DNA of 64,000 nt from Archilochus colubris. Taxonomy: Eukaryota > Chordata > Aves > Apodiformes > Trochilidae. Under the pieces are notes generated by a model. It worked only from the letters and a program-made list of their open reading frames with translations, had not been told where the DNA came from and did not search any database. A program made the position numbers and the translations under genes. The DNA is taken from contig CM041097.1 in NCBI GenBank assembly GCA_023079485.1, positions 20,071,158-20,135,157 on the forward strand, in the 5' to 3' direction. Shown here one piece after another: positions 26,501 through 39,548 of this stretch; position 1 is the stretch's first letter; the number at the start of each line of letters is the position of its first letter.

Positions 26501-29500
26501 GGGATTACATTATTTCCAGGTAATTTTAATGGCACTGGGAGATACGAGTCTTAAATTTACATAGTGCTTTTCATGCTAAAAAGTCCCAGAGTGCTTTAGT
26601 GGCAGAATTTGATACAGAAACTGTCCATAGAGATAAAAAATGACAATTGAATGACAGCTTCAGCAATAGAAGTAGAGAAAAGTTGATATTCTGAATGCTT
26701 GGCAAGGGGGGCATTGAGACAGACGTAACACACATACCTACCAAGGCTCTGTGCCCTCGTGAGAGACAGAAGAAGGAGCACTTATGCTAAACTTCATCTG
26801 GAAGCAGGCAGAGAAATAGAAATGCCTGTGTGCACCCACCTGTCCCCTTGCTGACCTCCTCCTGTGCCAGCTTGGCTGCTTCCCCATCTCACTTCCCCTG
26901 GGGGATGTGGGTGCTGGAGGTTCCCCTGTGGCTGGGCTGACCTAGAAGTCTCCCCTCCTCTGAGTCACTCTGCTGCTCCCCCTCTGCCCTCAGAACAGGG
27001 CTGCTCTCAGGTTTTTCTGTATTTTCTGTGTCTTGCAATTGGAAAGGGACAAGATAGAGCAGTGGTGGCAAGGGGTGGTGGATGTCCTGTGGGGGATGAT
27101 GTGGCTGCTGTGCTCTACCCTGTCTGCTACCTCCTCCAGCCCTGGTGTCACCACTGCAGCTCCATGATGCAGAGGGAAGGCTGTGGAGGAGCTCAAGGTG
27201 CCTCTTGCTGAGACAAGCACCTCAAATGGGTGGGTGTCCTCTGGTGGAGTGGGACCCAGGGAGAGCTGCAGCCCCACAGCTCATCCCCTGAAACATCCTT
27301 CAAACACACAGAATGGAAAGAGAAGCTCCTGCCAGGGAGATCCCACTCAGATCAGCACTGGTTGAGTGTGAGTGCAGGCAAGGAGATGCCAAACAGTGAA
27401 GATTTTCTTTTTTGTGTGTATTTCTCTTTCCTGGCAGGCTGGCTGTGTGGATGTGTGATTTGGTAGAGGGTGTGGTGACCCTGGCACTGTGCAGATTTAT
27501 GCTCAGATTCATTACTAAGTGATTAATAAAATGAGAGCCACAGCTGGCCACAGGAGAGGCGAGAGCACCACTGGAGCAACAGCAGAACCTGCTTCAAAAT
27601 TGTTCTCTGGTTAAGGAAGGTTTCAGGGCTTTCTTTGCAAACAGAAATTGCATTTATTTATATTGCAAAAAGTCACAAGAAAACCCAAACCTAAAGATCT
27701 GCTAACTTTCTGAGGAAGTTACTTTCTGATGAAAATAGTTTGGTATCCAAAATACACAAGGATAAGCAGCTTGGAGGAGGTCAGGGCAGTCAGCTGAAAG
27801 GGTCCTGTTACTCAGCACTCTGACATGCTCTGGAAGGGGTTTTGCTGGAAATCTGGAGGAGGTTTCATGGTGGAAGATTGGGCTAAAAAAAGGTCTTCCA
27901 CCTCCATAATTCCGGCGGCTGGATTTCAGCACAGTATCCAGTCACAGTGTGACATGGCTTCTGAGACTGAGGAACCTCAAACCTCTCCAATTTTGGTGAC
28001 ACTGACTTGAATGATTAATGGAGCAATCTCTGCCCAGGTGGCTTCTTACTGAGCTCACTGCTTTATATTTCCCCCCTACCTATCTGTGAAGATCATCTGA
28101 AAACAAGCCCTGCTTTTGGTTAGCTGAGAGTGATAATATTCTTTTTTTTTTTTTTTTAAATACTCTCTCCGGGAAGTGCCTTTTGCTGGGATGAGGGATG
28201 AGGTCTGGGTTGTGGCAAAGCCACAGCACCAGACTGTCCAGCAGAGCACCGTGGTTTCCAGTGAAACTGGGGTTGCCAGAGGCACTGAGCTGGCCCTGTC
28301 ATGCCCCAGGCATCCTGACAGCTCCTCACGGCTGCCTGGGAACCATCCCAGCGTTCCCACGGGATGGAGAGGGAAAACCAATGGATTTCTGTGTTCCTGC
28401 TTTGAGGAGTAGCCAGTATGGATGGGCTTCAGCCAGCTGGGATGTTTTCTTTCCCCTTTGCAGTTCCTCATTCCATGCTTCCTCAGTGTAGTTACCAGTA
28501 GGAATCCCTGGATGGATCCCCCCCATTAAGTCCCCCAGGGCTTTGGTGCTCCCAGAGCCCAAATAGGGCTGAGGAAGAGTAACTGAGGGCAGGAGCTGTA
28601 GCCAGGATGGTCCCTGGAAGGGGATGCTGTTTGTGGGGAAAGAGAAGATCCTGTCTAGGGTGTAGGAGAGAGCTGGAGAGTTGTTACCCGAATCAGAAGG
28701 AGTGGGAGGGTGTGCAGGTGATGTCCAAACTTCTGGCTCAAGGTTTTCCAAGGGAGTTGCTTTAAGGAGGACTTCCTCTGGGAGGAAAGGAAAGAGAGCC
28801 ATGGAAAGCATCCAAACCCTCTTCTGAGAAAGAGGGTGAGGCCAGACAGGATTGATTTGGGACTTTCTTTTGGTGTGCTTGGAATTGCCTGGTCCCAGGG
28901 AAGCACCAGGAGCCAGGGGATGGAGATAACCTGTGGGCAGAGGGTGCTGGCCCTGGCAGGAGGGTGAATCACCCACCACACCTGCAGACAGCACCTCGCT
29001 GGCTGGAGCCAGGGCAATCTTTGCTGAACAGTGCTTTTTGTGTGTGTTAATGTAAATAGGAAATGAGTTGTGCAGCTGAGCCTTTGCGGGCAGCGGGCTA
29101 TAAAAGGCACTGCCATTTTACATACCACACTGGAGCTTGGGAGAGAGGAAGGAGGTTTGCTAATACACTCACATAGTTAATAAGCAAATATATGTGGCTC
29201 CATAGGGCTTGAATAACTTTTGGAAGCAAAGTGGTTATGAGGGATGAGTCCTTGCCCTGCTCTAAATGACTAAAACTATTTTTTTTTTTTTTTTTGCTTA
29301 TGAAGTGACAGAACCCAAATGTTCCTGGATAACATACCTGACTCTGGCTTGTCTTGGTAGCTCATGAGGAATGACCCTTGTTAGAGGCATTTGCTGGTGC
29401 ATCCATTGCCCCTCCAGGTTCCCTCCTGCTTGCACAGCCTGCTCTGCCCAGGGGGAGCCTTGGGAAGCCTGAAACCTGCAGCCTCTTCCTGCGGGGAGAA

Positions 29501-32500
29501 AAAGAGATTATTGTGGTGTGATTGCAGTGGGAGCCTGCTCTGCTCTGGGATTGAGGGGGGAGGAAACTGAGGGGCTCCTCTGGCTTCTGCAGCCATGAAA
29601 CCCACTGGGCAGGCTGGCCCCAGCAAGCACTGAGGGCACCCATTGCCATGACTGTCTGTCATAAGGGGGTGATTAAGCAGCTTTCTAGAAATTGCAGGAC
29701 CTAAAAGAAGTAAAGAAGGAAGTTTTCCTTCTCTGTCCCCTTCTACATTAAGAAATAAGGCAGCTTGGGTTCTCCCCTTGAGGGAAAAGGGAAATTTGGC
29801 ACAAAAAAGCCCCTCCCTCCCTCCACGCATCTCCGTGCCACATGTCTCTGCTTCACTATGCACTTGTTTTGACATAAAGTACTTCCCCACAAAAAATATT
29901 AGTCACAACTTTGGCTTCAACCAGCCAACTCTTAACCTTCCTCCCAACAGTTTGGAATGGGTGACGTTAGCAATGTGTGATGGTGCTGGGCAGGTGGGTG
30001 GCTACAGGCTTTGGGGAAGGTTCTGAATCGAGGTTTGGGAGCCCAAAAGCTGCCACCTGCCTGGGCTGGCGTGGGCTGGGGTAGGGAGGTCCCCAGAGAC
30101 CTGCCAGCAGATCACAGGGGCTTGGGTGGGTGCTTGAATAAAACAAACTGTGAGGATGGAAAACCATAATGTTGTGGGGATGTTTATGAGTTTTGGCAGC
30201 AGAGGCTGAGGAAGCTGGACGAGTACAGTGTAAAGGTTGACTTATCCACAGTGAAGGGTGTCAGATTTGAAGTAGCTGCCTAAAATCCTCTTTTCTGAGC
30301 AGTAACTGCTTTACCCAGCAGTTCAGCACCAAGGGAAGGGAAAGAGAAACACAAGTGGTGTATTGGATCAGATACAGGATCCCAAGAGTTGATGGGAAGG
30401 GAAGGGGCACGGGATGTTTGGGTTAGGCAGAGCTGTAGAATTATATTCCAGGGCTGTCTCAGCTGTGCAGGCAAGCAAGCTCTGCAGTCACTGTGGGACG
30501 TGGGATGAAATGAGCCTGGCCATCCCGTGCTTCCTCAAGTAATTATCACATGCCTTGCACCCTAATGAGAACCTGCTCCATTTTCTCATCCCTCCCCTCT
30601 GCCGCTCTTTCCTCATGGCTGCGTCTTCAGAGCCCTCTGTAAAACCCATCTGGCAAAGGGCTTTACGTTTTAGTTTTTTAAAAGAGGAATCTCTGGGAAT
30701 TAGTAGTTGTGCTGTGCGTTATTATTCTTATTATCCTCTAATTTGGTAATAGGTCTCTAATCACAGCCATGCTGAGTGATGAGCAGAGCCAGCCCAGAAA
30801 GGTGTCCCTGCGGGTGTCCCAGGAACAGCAGCCACAGCTGCCTGGATGGACCTTTGGTTCCATGGCTGCTCACCAGGAAAGGCAGGGAGAAGGTGAACCT
30901 TCTGCCAGGGGCTGGAAGCAAGGACCTTGGTGAGACTCAGCTATGAGAGAGATAAATGTGAAATGTGCAGCTGCTGAGGAGGTGAAGCCATTCTTGGGAC
31001 AGTCCCACACAGATCATTAGTGAGGAACCCCTGGAAGAAGCAGTGTTGGCAGGGACAGCTCAGGGTGGCTGTCCTGGAGGGCAGGGCAGAGGCTGTGGAT
31101 TTGAACACAAGCTCCTGGTTCACAAGTGTAGCAGAGGGAGGTATGAGGGGTCCTGTCCCAGCACTCAGAGAGGTGGTGAGACCAGGTTTTACAGGTGTAA
31201 AGGACATCAGGATGTTTCAGCTGACCCTGCTCTTAGTGCCAGTTGGTGTGACAGTCTCTGGTCTGTGTTGTTCTGCCATAATGCAGGGCTCTGTTGCCCA
31301 AGTTCAACCCTTCAGTGTCTTCTGCACCAGTATCTGTACAGAAAGAGGAGGGGAAAAGGAAAACCTTTTGAGAAACACATCTCTGAACAGCAATTTATCT
31401 TCACAACCTCATCCCTGCTCCAAAAAGTCAGGAGAAAACAACAAATACCATTCCTTTGCTGGGGGTACTTTCTGCTCAGGAGGTTTTTGCTACTCTGGGG
31501 AATCCTGGGTTGGATTTTTCCCACTTCCAACACTGCACAGTGCAAACAGGCAGCTTGCAGAGTGCAGCCTATGGTGCCAAGCCACACCTTTAAAAAAGAA
31601 AACAAAACAAACCCAAACACAAGGGACTTCCAGATTATTAGATCTGAAAGATCCTAGCAGGTAATTGGGTTTTGCAAAGCCTGGCTGTCCACCTGCAGGG
31701 GCTTGTGGCCAGGCAGGGCACTGGCCATCCCCCCCTTGCTGCAGCCTCTTAAGAGGACTCTATCTTTACACCATGCTGCCCTTCTAGATTGCAAAGTGGT
31801 GGCAAGAGATACCTGACCTGGCTGTCAGCAGAGCTGAGCCCTGAGTAAAGCCCTGGGAAGCACCATGGAGAGGATAGTGGAGTAGATCTGGCCCAGAAAT
31901 GGGTTACATGCTGGACAACACTTGCAAATTCAGTCCCAGGAGGAGGTGGATGGGAGAGGTTCCCTGCAAGGGGGTAGGGAAAGCCAAAAGCTGATCCCTG
32001 CCGGGCACACTGGAGTCAGGGATATCTTTACTCATCATCACAGCTGGCTCAGGGATCCTGGGGAAAACTCCAAGGCTTGAGAAACGAGAGACTAGAAATG
32101 CAGAGTAGGGTAAGATGAAAACGAGACCAAGTCATCACTTCCCAAAACCTTCACAGTGAAGGTAACACCTCCCACTGTCTGGAGGATCCATGAGAATATT
32201 ATAATATTTGTTCCAAAACCATGACTGGGTGGATAGGGAGTTACTGACGCAGGCACAAGCAGCTAATTGAATTCAGACGCAGGAGCCCTGGACACCATAT
32301 GGCCTTGGTGAAACGTGGGTCTGCAGCCGTTCCTCAGCAGATGGTTATTCATTTTCATAATCTTAAATCAAAAGATCATTTTTATATCTGGAGATCAAAG
32401 GCACTTAATGTCTCCTCGGTGGAGGTTTATAAAGTGAAACCTCTGTCCTCTGTTTTGGCGTTCCGTGCGAGGCAGATGGGGGTTTTCCCCTGAAACCTTT

Positions 32501-34725
32501 GCAGAGGCTCCGGGCAACCACATCTGGGCAGCAGCTGCAGATGTTCACAGTTCTGCAGGGCTGGGACTTCTATTTTCATTACACAGACATACAGCTCATA
32601 AAATCAGAAGGAGCAGTTGCGATGAGCTTGTGTGGCCATTTGTATTTCCCCAGACCGCCGGGACCTGTCCCAGGTGAATATTTCACCGTGAAATTCTTCT
32701 TTTTTTTTTTTTTTCCCCTTAGAAAAACCACCCCAAGCACCCTCTGACCTCTCAGATATTTATCCTCACACAACACTGCACGTTCTCTGGTGTCCCCGTG
32801 GGAGATGAGCTCACGGGGGTGCCAGGCAAGGCTCCAGGGTCAGGGGTGTGCAGGAGGGTGGGTGAGTGCTCACCTCTGAGCCCCCCCATGGGTGCTGCTC
32901 CGCAGGGGAGGAGACGAGGACGAGATGCATTTACGTGGAAAGTTCTTCCACACCCACCAAAAACCCTTTAGGACAGACGTGATCTTGACCACCTAAGACC
33001 GAAAGGTGTGTGGTTACTCAGAGCACCCTAGCTACAGGTTGCAACAAATTGAGTCCTCCAGCCTGTTAGTAAACCTCATATTTTTTTTTTTTTTAATTTT
33101 TTTATCTTATTTTCCTGCAGCAGCTCCCTGCCGGCTGAGGAGCAGTTCTCACCGGCGTGGAGGTGGAACCCAAACACACCTCCTCTCCTCCTGCCAGCAG
33201 CCCACACCGCCGGCGTGTTGTTTGCATTTCAAACACTGCTGCATGCGGTTCATGCTTGAGCCACCACCATCAGCAGGCACCTCGGAGCAGGGAGCAGGCA
33301 CTTCCCTGCCACCACGCAGGATTTCAGGATTTGCCTGCCAGGCTTCCCCGCCTCGGCTGCACCATGGAAATGAAATGATCCTCCCCAGCAGACAGCCCGG
33401 GTCCCACCTCGGTTCCCATTCACCTGGAGATGAAAGTGCTCCGGCTGCCAGTGTAGGCGGGGCACAACTATTTTAAAAACCTCATTAGAGAAAGTATTTG
33501 GGGAAGACAGCAACACCCTCAGTTGTGGTTTGCTCCAGGACTTCTCAGCCAGATCACTTCTGATACGGAGGGAAGGGCACTATGAGAGACATTCCTGTCA
33601 ACTAGTACTACTCGTGGGGATGCCTTGGGTGCACTTTGCCTTTTTCCCTGTCCTGGTGGGCTGTATTTTCTGTGTAAATATGGGCACATTCCCCCCCAGG
33701 GGCTGTTGAGACGAGGAGCCTGTGCCACCAGGAGGGGTGTGGAGCAGTCCTGCAGTGTGCTGAAGGAAGGCAACGAGCAGAGCTTGTGTCATCTTGGTTA
33801 GGCACAATTCCTCCGTGGATATCTCCTGTTTAACTCCTCTTTGTGCTTATTTCAGCTGAATTTTGCAACAGGAATCCACATCTGGCTCAGGAGGCAGATG
33901 GGATCAGACCAGGAACAGGGAGGAGGTGGATCTGGATACAGAGGTCTGGCTTCTTATTTAGAAAATGACAGGTTGCATTCTCCCACGGCTTCTGCAGACT
34001 ACCCCAGAGCTTAATGATACTCACATCCAAGTGCTTTTTTAAGTCTGCGTGACTGGGAAGCAATCTCATGTCTATGGTTTGTCTGGCCTGTTAGGAAGGA
34101 GCCTGAGCACTTGCATTTCCTGTACCGCCTGCGTTTTCCTTGCATCCCATTTATTCAAAGGGGTTAAATGTTTGTTAACTACCACCCAGTTAGTGCCTGT
34201 AAACCCTTTTTTCCCTCCCAAGGCAGTCAGCACACCTTCAGCAGGCAGGCTGCAGCCCTCAGCCAGCTGCAGGGCATCCTGCTCCCTAGCAAGCAAGTGC
34301 TTCATCCTCTGTGCTGACAGCAGCCTGCAGAGACCTGGCTGGGTCAAGCAAGTCCACAGGCTCGTCCTCCCTTATCTCCAGCCACAGGACCTGACAGTGT
34401 CCCTGCAGAAGTTCAGCTGGGTTCCCCGTGGCACTGCTGGAGCCACTTGCCAGTCTTTGTCCCAGCCAGCTTCCCAGACCAAGCTGTTGCTCTTTGCCTC
34501 TGCCACCAGCCCTGACAAACAACCTTCGCTCTCCTGCTGCTGCTCCTGTTGGTATTTATGATTTGAACCCAGTCCCCTGAACCCAGTGACAGGAGCCTTA
34601 GAGGCCACCAGCACACAGGTTGCACAGACCTTTCCAGCAGCCCCAGGTTCAGAGGTCAAGGCTTAACTCATCCTTGTCCTGACATGAACCACAGGAGGAA
34701 CAAACTCCTGAGTCTATGCTTCTGC
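23577..34725. other. Intergenic DNA, no gene recognised
   Basis: No exon or RNA gene is supported. CACGTG E-boxes lie at 24547-24552 (in CACGTGAGGCT) and 25181-25186. T-runs of 15 or more lie near 28141, 29279 and 32700, with an interrupted T-rich run near 33080. The stretch at about 32200-32500 is rich in homeodomain-like ATTA/TAAT and E-box words and has low repeat content, so it could be a conserved non-coding element. I see nothing else. Confidence 0.55.
24547..24557 (+). promoter_or_regulatory. E-box word CACGTGAGGCT, distal copy
   Basis: The 11-mer is identical to those at 16680-16690 and in the BHLHE40 promoter (40514-40524). A second CACGTG lies 634 bp downstream (25181-25186). The regulatory role is inferred only. 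Confidence 0.35.
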
Positions 34726-34726
34726 C

Positions 34727-35095
34727 AGAATCCCAGAATCATCCAGGTTGGAAAAGACCTCTGGGATCATCAGCTCCAACCCTTGATTCACTCCCCCCGT
34801 GGTTCCCAGCCCATGGCACTCAGTGCCACATTCAGTCTCTTCTTAAAAACCTCCAGGGATGGAGAATCCACCCCCTCCCTGGGCAGCCCATTCCAATACC
34901 TGAGCACCCTCTCTGGAAAGGATTCCTTTCTAATATCCAACCTAACCCTCCTCTGGCAGAGCTTAAGCCCATGGCCTCTTGTTTTATGGGGAGCAGAGCC
35001 CGACCCCCCCCTGGCTCCAACCTCCTTTCAGGGAGTTGTAGAGAGTGATGAGGTCTCCCCTGAGCCTCCTCTTCTCCAGACTACACAACCCTATC
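34727..35095 (-). mobile_element. CR1 LINE 3' fragment
   Basis: This is a minus-strand CR1 3' end. Terminal words lie at 34728-34745, and the region runs through GGTTCCCAGCCCATGGCACT, TCTTCTTAAAAACCTCCAGG and GGGCAGCCCATTCCAATACC. It continues to the TCTCCCCTGAGCCTCCTCTT block near 35060. It is longer than the related copy at 16735 and of the same subfamily. The open frames over it are CR1 sequence, not genes. Confidence 0.9.
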
Positions 35096-35780
35096 TCCTC
35101 TTTTCTGATGTTGTTTTATTATTATTTTTAGGGGTTGTGTCTATTATTTAAATCCAGTTAGCAAGTTCTGAATACTTCTTATGTTAGTATTGACTTGGCT
35201 GCAATGTATTTTGGCCCTGTAGCTGTTGTTACCAACATCCACTGGGAAGAACAAGATCTCCCCAGACTGCAAGCCCTGGTGGTCTGGGTTCTTGCTGGAG
35301 TACGTGGGTGCCAGTGAAAGATAAATAATGCTGTAATTTAAAGGTGTGGTATTTTGTGAGTTGTAGATCTAAAGGCACCCTTCTCTCTTTGCTTTGCATA
35401 CTTGCAGAGCACCATCCTTCCTGCTTTTCAGATCTGAAAGGCGAAGCAGAGAGACATCTGATGAGGCTCCATCGCTGACTCACTGTTTGATGTTAGGCAG
35501 AAGGAGGAATGTGATCAGATACCACTGTGCAAAGCATCCACCAGGCAGCTCTGACACTCCAGCAGGGGTTTGCAGCCCCAGCTGGCCTGTCTGCAGCTGG
35601 CCTGGGTGACCCCTCGCAATCCTCTGCCTCTCCTCAGCTCTGCGGAGGCCACGCACCCTGGGGACAGCAGCAGGGGACAAGTGACATTGTCTTTGGAATC
35701 ACTCTTAGGCCATGTGCACACAGAGGCTCAGGGCTCTGCTTCTGCCAGCAGTGTCAGGCTGCAACTGGCTGCCCAGCTGA
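35096..35780. other. Intergenic DNA between a CR1 and the minisatellite
   Basis: No exon is recognised. An AT-rich stretch at 35097-35165 gives way to mixed sequence up to the first decamer of the array. The block GGCTGCCCAGCTGA just before 35781 is not part of the repeat. Confidence 0.55.
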
Positions 35781-36360
35781 AGGGCTGTGCAGGGATGTGC
35801 CAGGATGTGCAGGGACGTGCAGGGATGAACAGGGATGTGCAGGGATGTGCAGAGACGTGCAGGGATGTGCCAGGATGTGAAGGGATGAACAGGGATGTGC
35901 CAGGATGTGCAGAGGTGTGCAGGGATGAACAGGGCTGTGCAGGGATGTGCCAGGATGTGCAGGGACGTGCAGGGATGAACAGGGATGTGCAGGGCTGTGC
36001 CAGGATGTGCAGAGGTGTGCAGGGATGAACAGGGATGTGCAGGGCTGTGCCAGGATGTGCAGAGGTGTGCAGGGCTGTGCCAGGATGTGCAGGGATGTGC
36101 AGAGACGTGCAGGGATGAACAGGGGTGTGCCAGGATGTGCAGAGGTGTGCAGGGATGAACAGGGTTGTGCAGGGATGTGGAAGGATATGTAGGGACGTGC
36201 AGGGATGAACAGGGATGTGCAGGGATGTGGAGGGATGTGCAGGGACGGGCAGAGCTGTGCCAGGATGTGCAGGGATGAACAGGGATGTGACAGGATGCAC
36301 AGGGGTGTGCAGGGATGTGCCAGGATGTGCAGGGATGGGCGGGGATGTGCAGAGCTGTGC
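35781..36360. repeat. Minisatellite, 58 decamers AGGGATGTGC-like with no indels
   Basis: The block is 580 bp, exactly 58 units of 10 bp, in perfect register from first to last. The common units are AGGGATGTGC, CAGGATGTGC, AGGGATGAAC, AGGGACGTGC, AGAGGTGTGC, AGGGCTGTGC and AGAGACGTGC. Unit variants recur in similar orders (for example an AGGGATGAAC unit every 4-6 units on average), which points to a higher-order repeat of about 40-60 bp. Because the unit is 10 bp, three units make 10 codons, and long frames stay open on both strands (up to about 220 codons on the minus strand). These frames are repeat artefacts. There is no splice or start context. Confidence 0.97.
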
Positions 36361-39300
36361 ACGCCTGAGGTTCTTTCTCACGAGATGGTGCAACCAGCCA
36401 GCAGGGAACTGGTTAAACAGCGTAAGCTCCTGGGCTGCCTGGGTTTGGCCAAGGGCAGGATGTCACTGGGAAGCTGGCATGTTTTATTAAACAGAGTATC
36501 AAAGTGGGCTTAAGTCTCTTATTATGACTTGTCATGTCCACAAATTTTGCCACTTCCAAATAGTTTCCACCTACATATTCCTCCCACTGCTACCCTGGGT
36601 GCTGGCAAACATCCCTTCTGCTCAAAGAGGGGAATGGCTTTCATTTGAATCGTCCTCAGGCAAGTTTCACTGAGCAGTGCCAGCACCATCCTTCCCTCCT
36701 GCAGCTCTCACGTGCCCAGCAGCCATGCAGGGCTCTGCCCGAGGGATGGCCCTTTGCCTGCCCAGGACTCTGCAGAGCCCACAGCTCTCACTACGTTTTC
36801 CCACTGTTTTATCCAAGCAGAGGCCCGTGGTCACCGAAACCATCCTCCTGAAGCAGAGAGGGGTGCCTGGAGTCGCAGGATGAAATCTCGACCCATTCTG
36901 ACGTGTGGACAGTGCCTTTCATCGTGGTGCTGAGCATGGGCAGCTGAGATGGGGACTCACTCACACCAGAGCTGAAAACACCAGACTTCAGGTGAAATTC
37001 AGGCTTTTACAACTACCTACAGGCTACCAGAAGGAGCAGGCAGAGCCCTGGTGGGTGACAAGCCATTTCTGAGAGCCTGAGCTGCTGTCACACCATGTTC
37101 CTCCAGGGATCCTGCCTTCAGCTGGTGGGTACAGGCTCTCCTTAGACACCTGGGTTGGGGAATGGGATGTGCAGGTCTCCTGGGAGCTGCTGATTCTGGC
37201 TCCATACATCCTGCTCTGGCCAAGAGGCTGTAGCACAGTGGTGGGGGTTGGCTGGAGGTACCATCCCATGGAGCTGACAGAACCCAGCTGCCCACTGAGG
37301 CCTTTCACATCCATCCCAGGGGCTGGTGCCATGGCTGGAGGTGTGCCTGGCTCTAAAGAAGAACCACCATGTTTAGTGAGCAAAGGTTGGGTGAGGAGCA
37401 CGCCCAGATCCCCTGCTACTGAGAGGCAGTTTGGCCACTGTGGAAACTTTGATTTGGGCCCAAATGAATGGGCTTTAATTATTGAGGCTCCTCCATCAGG
37501 TGCTGAGGACTAACGGTGTCCGTGCAGCAGCTCCACGTGGTGCAACCTCAGCACCCAGCCAGGCCATGGCTGTCCTTTCACCTCCAGGGCCGGTAACCTG
37601 ACACGGGATTGCTGGAAATGAGAGAGAGGGAGAGTCAGCGATTTGATTACAGGCCACAGGCACATGCCTGGCCTTCATGGATATATTAAGTAAGAGACAT
37701 TTTAAAACAAAACCACCCTCAGTAACCTTATCGTAAGCTTGAATCCACAGACCCATCTGTTAGCTCCCAGCTCTGCCCACGTCGGCTCCCACCAGGGGTC
37801 GGTGCCAGGGATTTTTTTGGAACATTTCCCCCCAAATCGCTGGGGTTGGGAAGGGAAAGTCCGGGGAATGGGGCAGGGTCTGGGGCTCAGCCCCTCCAGC
37901 CCACAGTCAGCACTGCCTCAAGCTGACCCCCAAACCCTCTCCTTTTCCTGAGCCTGTAAATAACTGCAAATCCCCTTGGAGAGAGAGGAGCTGCTGCTGT
38001 CCTGTGACTCGCAGCCCTTCCGAAACAAGGGCTCAGGAGACTTGCTGCCTGACCAAAGGCTTCAGAAAGTTAAGCCTTGTTGATCATTTTGCTCCTACCT
38101 TAATCACAGATTGATTGTAGAGGAGCCCTCCACGCCGAAATAATGCGGCAAACAAAATCGAGAAGGTAAATTGATGATTGCATCAGCCTGAGCTTATGAA
38201 AACTGATTCCCAGGAAAATGTAATTCAACTCTTCAGCAATCTAACTTGATGCCCAAGAATGCAATAACTTCATTTGGATCCTCTTTTTAGGGGGACTCCT
38301 AAATCCTTGGCAGCATCCCTTAAGGTCATGAGCAAATCCTGATATGGAGAATTGTTTGGCAAGCATGAGAACAGTAAAAGGGCTAAATAATTGGGGATTA
38401 CCTCTGACCCTGATTTGTAGCTCACCACCCACTGCAGGAATGTACCAAATATCTGAAAGAGCATGCAGGAGTCAGACAATTCATGGGCATGAAACTGTCC
38501 ACGTACACTTGGAGTCTGAACTTAAAATGCAGAGCAGGTTGCCCCCAGACCTCATTTTTCATTAGCAATCAGCTGCAGCAAGCTCTAATTATTTCTCTTG
38601 CCTTGGACAGAGGGTTGGTGATGGGACAGATTTTAAAAATGGATGTATTTTTTCCCCCCTTTGTTTGGAAAATAACAGCTTGGATCTTCAGGGCAGAGAA
38701 AGGACGAACCAGATGATTCAGGACCCATTTTTTATGCTGGATACTTGCCCCCAAACTGCAGGAAGGGACAAACACATCACTTCAGTATTTTTTTTTTTTC
38801 TGATGGTTATTGCTGCATTTGTTTAGTGCCTGTATAGAAAGCAGTCTCTGTTTTGCACAGACCACAGCCTGGGGCTAGGATCCTGCCCTTTTCATCCCTA
38901 AGTCCTCTCCTCTGTGGTAGACTGGACCCAAGGTCGCTGAGCAACTCCTGGCTGTGAGCCCCAGATTTGCAGGCTCAGCCACCAAATTCCAAGGGACCAC
39001 ATCAGGTGGGACACCCTACACATCTGCTTTTGGGGAGCTCTGTGTCACCAGCACGGTGCTGAGTTGTTTATGCAGCTGGGATCTTAGAAAGAGAGGGGTT
39101 TGGGGCTTTTATTAACCTGACATTTTATGGCTAGCAGATTGCTGCAGAGCTCTGACTTCCCTTAGGATTCCTCCTGGTAAGGACAGGCACCTTCAGACAG
39201 TGGGGAGCCTTGGCAGGCCTGTCTCCATCTCCTGCTTAAAAGTGCTTTGTGCTCTCACGTAATTCCTCCTGACCTCAGATTCCTCCCGAGGTGGAGCGGG

Positions 39301-39548
39301 CCAGGGCTCTGGCAGGCGATAGCAGAGGCTCTGTGCTGGAGTTCTGCTATTACCTTATCTTGGTAAACGCAGCCCTTATCTGATGAGCTTGCTTCTACTT
39401 GTTCAGCATTCAGCAGGGAAAATGACCAGAGCCCTTCAAGAGGAGAGGTTTGCTTTGGCAGGTACACACCATCATCATCCTGCTCAGTGTTTTGCAACAG
39501 CTGGCACCCAAGAATTGCAGATGCTTTGCAGAAGCATGAAACACAAAC
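36361..39548. other. Intergenic DNA upstream of BHLHE40
   Basis: No exon is recognised. E-boxes CACGTG lie at 36709-36714 and 37534-37539. The stretch 38085-38340 is repeat-free, AT-balanced and rich in short factor-like words, and might be a conserved non-coding element. A T-run lies at about 38790-38801. No RNA gene is seen. Confidence 0.55.

Noticed and set aside
29279..29296. Poly-T runs as tails of processed pseudogenes
   Set aside because: No retrocopy body with homology to a known gene is seen next to any of the T- or A-runs. They look like simple homopolymers.
35728..36393. Long Cys/His/Pro-rich frames (about 200-220 codons, both strands) over the minisatellite
   Set aside because: They are a consequence of a 10 bp repeat unit with few stop codons. 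There is no start context, splice sites or homology.
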